Shown piece after piece: positions 59,514 to 64,000 of a DNA stretch of 64,000 nucleotides. This DNA comes from Pseudomonas siliginis (lineage in GTDB: Bacteria; Pseudomonadota; Gammaproteobacteria; Pseudomonadales; Pseudomonadaceae), in the NCBI RefSeq assembly GCF_019145195.1, contig NZ_JAHSTW010000010.1, positions 276,488 through 340,487 of the forward strand. The letters run 5' to 3'. Within the stretch, counting starts at the first letter, position 1. Every line of letters begins with the position of its first letter. Position numbers and translations under genes: made by a program. The notes below the pieces were generated by a model, which saw only the letters and a list, made by a program, of their open reading frames with translations, was not told the DNA's origin and made no database searches.

Positions 59514-61114
59514 GGCCGCGACTCTGGCAATAACGTGCCCGGGTTGAGGCGCCCTTCCGGGTCGAAATGTTCGCTCAGCGCCTGCAACGTCTGCATCGCC
59601 AGCGGGCCTTTTTCGCGCAGCAGATACGGTGCGTGATCCTTGCCGACGCCGTGCTGATGACTGATGGTGCCGTGGTTGTCGACGATGGTCTGGCTGGCCG
59701 CGTGTTTGAGCATCCGCCAGCGCGCCAGCGTCGCGGCATAGTCGGCTGCCGGGCGAAACACGTAGGTGGTGTAAATGCTCGAGCCTTCGCCGTAAACGTG
59801 CGAGAGATGAGTGAACACATGCACGCGCTCGCCCTCGGCGGCCAGGGCATCGCGCAGGCTGTTTTCGATCAGGCTGAGCAAGTGATCGACGTTGCTCCAG
59901 TCGGTGGCCGTTTCGAGGGTGTCGACCACGTAACCGGCGTTCCACAGGTTCTCGCGCAGGTAGGGAAAGCGGAAGCGGTTCTGCGCCCACTTCTTGCCCA
60001 GCAGGGTGCCGGTGAACACGCCGCCGAAGGCTTTCAGATGCTGGCGCGCGTGTTTCAGTGACAGTGCGTTTTGCTGCCGATTGCCGGTGACGCCGAAGGT
60101 CAGCAGGCATTTGCCGGCGCCGGCGCCGCGCAGCTTGAGGTACTTTTCCAGCCAGGCGATCTGCTGCGGATGGCCGGCCAGCGCCAGTTGTGTTTCGGTT
60201 TCCACCGCGTTGGACAGACGCAGCATCGACAGCGGTACGCGCGCCTGCGCCAGTTGCCGGATTGCTTGCAGCGCCTGCGGCCAGTCGGGCAGGAACACAC
60301 CGTAGAAACGTTCGTCCGCCGGCAACGCACTGACTCGCACCTTGACCTCGGAAATGATCCCGAAACGGCCCTCGCAACCGAGCACCATTTCACGCAGATC
60401 GGGACCTGCCGCCGACGCCGGAAACGTCGGAATCTGCAGAGGCCCGGCGAACGTTTCCAGGGTGCCGCCGGCGAACAATTGCTCGATCCGCCCGTAGCGC
60501 AACGACTGCTGACCACTGGAACGGCTGGCCACCCAACCGCCCAGGGTCGAGAGCTCCCACGACTGCGGGAAATGCCCCAGCGTGTAGCCGCGCGCGCGCA
60601 ATTGGCTTTCGACTTGCGGCCCGCTGGCGCCGGGGCCGAACGTCGCCAGCAGGCTGTGTTCGTCGAGGTCGGTCAGGCGATTCATCCGCGCCAGCGACAC
60701 CGTCAGCACCGGGCGTGCGGAGTTTGGCGGATTGATGTGTCCGGCCACCGACGTGCCGCCGCCGTAGGGAATCAGGCACAAATCCTGATCATGGGCGAGC
60801 GCCAGCAATTGGCGGATCTGCTCAGCGGTTTCGGGAAAGGCCACGGCATCGGGATACGTGCCCAGTGCGCCTTCGCGTAATGCCAACCAATCCGGCAGGT
60901 TCTGGCCGCGCGCATGCAGCAGGCGATCGTGAGTGTCGATGCTGTACAAGCGGTGCGGCACCAGGCGCGAGGTCGGCACTTGCGCCAACGCCGCTGCCAA
61001 CGTCGCATCGGGCAATGCCCGGCCAGCGCCCAAGCGTTCGTGGAGAAATGTCGTGCCCTGGGCCGGCAGTTCGACCACCGTGCCTGCCTCTCCCCAGCCG
61101 TTCCAGCGTCGCAT
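59510..61114 (-). CDS. Alkyl-DHAP-synthase-like FAD-binding oxidoreductase
   Basis: A 534-residue flavoprotein resembling alkylglycerone-phosphate synthase (AGPS) and the uncharacterised E. coli YgcU. The FAD-binding type 4 domain has IPYGGGTSVAGHI at residues 115-127 and SWELSTLGGWVASRSSGQQSLRYGRIEQL around 190-215; the C-terminal domain carries RLSNAVET and the active-site-like HQHGVGKDH at 486-494, where AGPS has a HHH-G-GK motif. True AGPS swaps the acyl group of acyl-DHAP for a fatty alcohol to form the ether bond. Whether this protein does that or oxidises a hydroxy acid is open. It starts at the ATG at 61114 (AAAGGA site) and is the first gene of the operon. Confidence 0.85.
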   Translation of the reverse strand: MRRWNGWGEAGTVVELPAQGTTFLHERLGAGRALPDATLAAALAQVPTSRLVPHRLYSIDTHDRLLHARGQNLPDWLALREGALGTYPDAVAFPETAEQIRQLLALAHDQDLCLIPYGGGTSVAGHINPPNSARPVLTVSLARMNRLTDLDEHSLLATFGPGASGPQVESQLRARGYTLGHFPQSWELSTLGGWVASRSSGQQSLRYGRIEQLFAGGTLETFAGPLQIPTFPASAAGPDLREMVLGCEGRFGIISEVKVRVSALPADERFYGVFLPDWPQALQAIRQLAQARVPLSMLRLSNAVETETQLALAGHPQQIAWLEKYLKLRGAGAGKCLLTFGVTGNRQQNALSLKHARQHLKAFGGVFTGTLLGKKWAQNRFRFPYLRENLWNAGYVVDTLETATDWSNVDHLLSLIENSLRDALAAEGERVHVFTHLSHVYGEGSSIYTTYVFRPAADYAATLARWRMLKHAASQTIVDNHGTISHQHGVGKDHAPYLLREKGPLAMQTLQALSEHFDPEGRLNPGTLLPESRP

Positions 61115-61302
61115 GCGTGTGTCCTTTTTCTGCCGTTGGATCAAGCTTGCATACTAGTCAGCGCTGGAGATCTGTCACGGTCGCATCCGGCCAGATCCTG
61201 TAGCGAATGGCGCCAAACGTCCGGGCATTTACTTTCGCCGGGCAATCCACTTACCTTGCGGCATTCATTCGCTCACGCGCCGTCGATCAAAGGACCGCGA
61301 CC

Positions 61303-62319
61303 ATGCCATCGCTCGGCTTCACTTCCGTTCCGCCGCTGCTCAAATACCTGCGCCATGCCGAACAGTTGGGCATGGCCATCGAGCCTGCGTTGGCGGCGGC
61401 CGGGTTGCAGGCGCAGCAGTTGAGCGACAACACCTTGCGCCTGCCGGGTGAGGTTCACGAGCGCTTGCTGGATTATTTCTGCGAGCACTCGGGCGATGGG
61501 TTGTTCGGCCTGCATGCGGCGAATTTCGTCCTGCCCAATTCGTGGAGCGTGCTCGGTTACATCACCATGAATTGCGCGACGCTGGGCGATGCGATGAGCC
61601 GGATCATGCCGTTCGAAAAACTCGTCGGCGACATGGGCGTCAGCCGCGCCGAGGTGCAGGGCGAGCATGTGCATCTGATCTGGACCTGCCGCTACCAGCG
61701 GCCACGGATTCGTCGGCATCTGGTGGAAAACGTGCTCGGTTCGTGGCTGCACTACGCGCGCTGGATCGCCGACACGCAGCTGTCGCCGGCCTGCGTATGG
61801 CTGGAGCATGCGCAGCCGGATGCGGTGACGCAGGCCGAGTACGAGGCGTTTTTTGGTTGCCCGGTGCGGTTCGATCAGGCGTATTCGGCGCTGGTGGTGC
61901 CGCTGGCGTATTTGCAGTTGCCGCTGCGCCAGGCCGATGCGCAATTGCTGCGAACCCTGGAAGAACACGCGATGGGTTTGCTGGCGACGCTGGAAGATGC
62001 GTCGCTGGCGCAGCAGGTGAAAAACATTCTGCGCGGTTTGCTCAAGGAGGGCCTGCCGCGCAAGGAGCAAGTGGCGGAGCAGCTCAGCGTCTCGGTGCGC
62101 ACGTTGCAGCGGCAATTGCAGCAGGCGGGGACGTCGTATCAGCAGATTCTTGATGAGCTGCGTCAAGAGTTGGCGGAGCACTATTTGCTCAACAGCACGT
62201 TGCCGATTCAGGACATTGCGCAGTATCTGGGCTTCACCGAACCGCGCTCGTTTCATCGCACCTTCAAGAGCTGGCGCGGGATGCCGCCGGGGGAGTTTCG
62301 GTTGCGGAATCGGCGGTGA
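61303..62319 (+). CDS. AraC-family regulator (OruR-like)
   Basis: A 338-residue regulator. The first two-thirds are an Arabinose_bd-type sensor (MPSLGFTSVPPLLKYLRHAEQLGMAIEPALAAAG, GLFGLHAANFVLPNSWSVLGYITMNC), as in OruR and related activators. The C-terminal 95 residues are two helix-turn-helix motifs (QVAEQLSVSVRTLQRQLQQAGTSYQQILDELR and IQDIAQYLGFTEPRSFHRTFKSWRGMPPGEFR). It is divergent from the flavoprotein operon across 188 bases and is the obvious candidate activator of that operon. The start at 61303 has AAAGGA before it; an in-frame upstream ATG at 61207 lacks one. Confidence 0.88.
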   Translation: MPSLGFTSVPPLLKYLRHAEQLGMAIEPALAAAGLQAQQLSDNTLRLPGEVHERLLDYFCEHSGDGLFGLHAANFVLPNSWSVLGYITMNCATLGDAMSRIMPFEKLVGDMGVSRAEVQGEHVHLIWTCRYQRPRIRRHLVENVLGSWLHYARWIADTQLSPACVWLEHAQPDAVTQAEYEAFFGCPVRFDQAYSALVVPLAYLQLPLRQADAQLLRTLEEHAMGLLATLEDASLAQQVKNILRGLLKEGLPRKEQVAEQLSVSVRTLQRQLQQAGTSYQQILDELRQELAEHYLLNSTLPIQDIAQYLGFTEPRSFHRTFKSWRGMPPGEFRLRNRR

Positions 62320-62331
62320 TGCTGATGGCCT

Positions 62332-62428
62332 CTTCGCGAGCAGGCTCGCTCCCACAGTAGTTCTCGGTTGCCTGCATTTCCGAGCTCACCGCAGATCCCC
62401 TGTGGGAGCGAGCCTGCTCGCGAAGGCG
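62332..62428. repeat. REP pair (REPIN-like)
   Basis: Inverted copies TTCGCGAGCAGGCTCGCTCC (about 62332-62356) and its complement (about 62399-62428), about 42 bases apart, just past the AraC gene. Confidence 0.88.
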
Positions 62429-62580
62429 TCATTCGCCACACCGATTAAACACGTCTTGGCACAACTGTTTAAAGCGACACGGCATTCCGCGAAACCACCC
62501 ACAATTCCTTGCGCCGCTGCCTACGCCTGCGCCAGAATCCGCCGGCTTGTGCGCCTTGGGGCCTGCCGGTAACTTGATTC

Positions 62581-62743
62581 GGTCACTGATTTCTCAGTGA
62601 TCGAGCTTAGCGGCTCGGACAGCATTCCGGTTGTACAAGTCCAATCCGGTCAGGCTCACGCCTGCACTCGATGGTGGCTGTGCGCATGGCATCTTCGGAT
62701 GCACCGGGTTGAATGCTTACCGGTCCGCTAACTTGCGCACAGC
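62581..62743 (+). ncRNA. Candidate structured RNA leader upstream of the DUF6124 gene
   Basis: Several nested stems can be drawn. GGTCACTGA TTTC TCAGTGATC (62581-62602) is a nine-pair hairpin. GAGC/GCTC (62603-62616) follows. A long-range stem GCTGTGCGC (62677-62685) with GCGCACAGC (62735-62743) encloses two hairpins: GCATC TTCG GATGC (62689-62702, a stable UUCG loop) and ACCGG/CCGGT (62703-62724). GCTTAGCGGC occurs both near 62606 and near 62756. The fold lies 56-218 bases before the DUF6124 start, so a 5' leader with a regulatory fold is plausible. I do not recognise a known riboswitch. The rest of 62429-62798 shows nothing else. Confidence 0.4.
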
Positions 62744-62798
62744 TGCCTCCCTTTGCTTAGCGGCGAAACGGATGCAGCTTCATAAGAGGCAAGCATTC

Positions 62799-63163
62799 AT
62801 GTTCAAAGTAACGCCAAACCCGCCACCCACAGACCCGGCATCCCCCTACGAATCCGCCGACTCAAAGAAATTCCACGAAGCCGCCGACCGCGCCCTCGAC
62901 CATTACCTCGCCCATCCAGCGCTGAATTCATGGCCCCGCCCTACAAGTCCAACACGCTGTACATGGCCAATCCCGACGCCGACAACGAATCGCTGTTGGC
63001 CGACGCCTGCGAAACACTAGGGTCGGCGACGGTGATGCTCAACGATCAGGCAGGGCTGGTGAACGGCTCGCAGCGCAAGACGTTGCAGGGCATTGCGCAG
63101 ATTGTGATGGTCGCGGAGATGGCGGTGAATCGGGTGCTGGATCGGTTGGTGCCGACTGATTGA
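62799..63163 (+). pseudogene. Frameshifted DUF6124 gene
   Basis: The first frame starts at 62799 (MFKVTPNPPPTDPASPYESADSKKFHEAADRALDHYL), typical for small Pseudomonas DUF6124 proteins of about 120 residues. The expected second half (NTLYMANPDADNESLLADACETLGSATVMLNDQAGLVNGSQRKTLQGIAQIVMVAEMAVNRVLDRL) is present, but in another frame, readable from 62930 to 63163. The shift falls around 62915-62945 and needs one lost base or two gained ones. The gene is either broken or holds a sequencing error. An AAGAGG site lies before the start. Function of the family is unknown. Confidence 0.7.
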
Positions 63164-63214
63164 GGGTTTTTGAGGAATTTGGTGTGGGCTGGTTTTGTGG
63201 GGTGTCAGGGGTTG

Positions 63215-63422
63215 CCCTCACCCCAGCCCTCTCCCAGAGGGAGAGGGGGCCGACCCAGCTGTCTTGCGTTGTCCGTCGACCTGAAAGACCAAGTCGATTA
63301 TGGATTCGACGCCATGCATTCAATTCGATTATGGATTCAGCACAGCACATTCAGGTCGGCGTAACTCCCGAGCATCCCCCAATCGGTCCCCTCTCCCCCC
63401 GGGAGAGGGCTAGGGTGAGGGG
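63215..63422. repeat. Inverted pair of CCCTCACCCnAGCCCTCTCCC repeats
   Basis: Left arm 63215-63250 and right arm 63386-63422 are inverted copies of a Pseudomonas intergenic repeat; each also folds on itself (CCCTCTCCC with GGGAGAGGG). The 135-base interior has a 14-base direct repeat TCGATTATGGATTC at 63294 and 63325. It looks like a small non-coding mobile unit (MITE- or REPIN-like). It fills the gap between the DUF6124 gene and the glyoxalase-fold gene. Confidence 0.75.
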
Positions 63423-63444
63423 CTTTTGATCTTGGGCGCCAAGC

Positions 63445-63813
63445 TCAAAGACTGATCGCATTGGTAAACACCAACCGATTGCCAAACGGATCGGCAATGG
63501 TCATGTCCTGACTGCCCCACGGCATCGCCTGAATCTGCGGATGGGAAAACTTATAGTCCTTGGCCATCAGTTGCTGCTGAAACGCCTCCAGCTCATCGGT
63601 CTCGATACGTAGCGCCGAACCCGGGCAGGCATCGCCGTGATGCTCGGACAGATGCAGCACACACTCGCCCCGCGACACCTGCAGATACAGCGGAAAATTC
63701 GCTTCGAAGCGATGCTGCCAGTCGATCTTGAAACCGAGAAAATCGACGTAAAACTCGACAGCCTTGGCCTCATCGAAGATCCGCAGGATCGGGGTGGTTT
63801 TGCCGAAGCTCAT
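63445..63813 (-). CDS. Glyoxalase/bleomycin-resistance-fold (VOC) protein
   Basis: A 122-residue VOC-superfamily protein beginning MSFGKTTPILRIFDEAKAVEFYVDFLGFKIDW at 63813. The two beta-alpha-beta modules are visible, with YLQVSRGECVLHLSEHHGDACPG in the middle and SQDMTIADPFGNRLVFTNAI at the end. Metal ligands typical of glyoxalase I are not all present, so it may bind a ligand without catalysis. It is labelled glyoxalase or bleomycin-resistance protein in other pseudomonads; the actual role is unknown. Confidence 0.8.
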   Translation of the reverse strand: MSFGKTTPILRIFDEAKAVEFYVDFLGFKIDWQHRFEANFPLYLQVSRGECVLHLSEHHGDACPGSALRIETDELEAFQQQLMAKDYKFSHPQIQAMPWGSQDMTIADPFGNRLVFTNAISL

Positions 63814-63920
63814 GGGGTGCTCCCTGACTGATTGACCCCACAGTGTAGACGGGGAGGATGTCAGCAAATCGGCTTGAGGATGGCTTTCTTTAATCTCATA
63901 GTGCCATCACTTTAGAAAAT

Positions 63921-63949
63921 CAAAAGATCGCAGCCTTCGGCAGCTCCTT
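63921..63949. repeat. Partial GATCGCAGCCTTCGGCAGCTCC repeat
   Basis: CAAAAGATCGCAGCCTTCGG and the following CAGCTCC are one arm of a common Pseudomonas intergenic repeat. No partner arm is seen before the window ends. Nothing else is recognisable in 63814-64000. Confidence 0.6.
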
Positions 63950-64000
63950 GTATGTTCCCCACACACCAGCATGAATGAGATCTAAGCTCGCTGGTGCGAC

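Noticed and set aside
59513..60377. N-terminal extension of the GlpD-like protein to 819 residues
   Set aside because: The extra part is Arg/Pro-rich out-of-frame sequence of the AGPS-like gene; the ATG at 59513 starts the conserved FAD domain.
62631..62798. Upstream extension of the DUF6124 protein from an ATG at 62631
   Set aside because: It covers the candidate folded RNA, has no family similarity, and the ATG at 62799 with an AAGAGG site is the usual start.

Overview
The window is a high-GC chromosomal segment of a Pseudomonas of the fluorescens/putida type. The evidence is gene order (ampE-ampD-DUF1631-nadC; pnp-rpsO-truB-rbfA-infB-nusA-rimP; ftsH-rlmE-yhbY-greA-carB-carA-dapB-dnaJ-dnaK-grpE-recN-fur-bamE; smpB-lldR-lldP), the typical Pseudomonas GTGGGAGCGAGC-type REP elements between genes, and a Pseudomonas-like tmRNA tag. 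Most of the window is core housekeeping DNA. No CRISPR array, complete insertion sequence or prophage was seen.

Layout. 1-9.3 kb: the end of a TatD-type nuclease gene, a chemoreceptor, the AmpD/AmpE cell-wall recycling pair, a DUF1631 protein, nadC, a DUF6388 protein, a HicA/HicB toxin-antitoxin pair and a tRNA-Thr. 9.4-24.7 kb: a long leftward run of information-processing genes (pnp, rpsO, truB, rbfA, infB, nusA, rimP, tRNA-fMet, tRNA-Leu, secG) followed upstream by tpiA, glmM, folP, ftsH and rlmE. 24.8-41.5 kb: yhbY, greA, carAB, dapB, the dnaJ/dnaK/grpE chaperone set with a clear heat-shock promoter, recN with a LexA box, fur opposite bamE, the ratA/rnfH-like pair, a sodium-dependent transporter and smpB. 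41.6-50.2 kb: a lactate utilisation locus (LldR regulator, permease, three-subunit LldEFG L-lactate dehydrogenase, large FAD/Fe-S D-lactate dehydrogenase) with one clear LldR-type operator. 50.3-53.2 kb: two related small exported proteins, then tmRNA, whose 3' end carries the scar of an integrated element (integrase N-terminal stub and an unrecognised six-helix membrane protein). 53.2-64 kb: a RimJ-like acetyltransferase, an HBM-type chemoreceptor, a seven-copy REP cluster, a three-gene operon with four-base overlaps and a divergent AraC-family regulator, a structured non-coding stretch in front of a frameshifted DUF6124 gene, and a glyoxalase-fold protein.

How the genes work together. SmpB and tmRNA, both present here, rescue stalled ribosomes. 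AmpD and AmpE act on muropeptide recycling and beta-lactamase signalling. CarA and CarB form one synthetase. LldP imports lactate and LldEFG/Dld oxidise it to pyruvate. DnaK, DnaJ and GrpE form one folding machine. The least explained unit is the operon at 56.4-61.1 kb. It encodes an alkyl-DHAP-synthase-like flavoprotein, a GlpD-like glycerol-3-phosphate dehydrogenase and an FGGY kinase, a combination suggesting use of a glycerol-related or ether-linked substrate; the substrate cannot be read from sequence. Other points for a second look are a probable attenuator in front of carA, terminators but no room for a promoter in front of rimP-nusA, an atypical HicA without the usual histidine motif, and the candidate folded RNA at about 62.6-62.75 kb.
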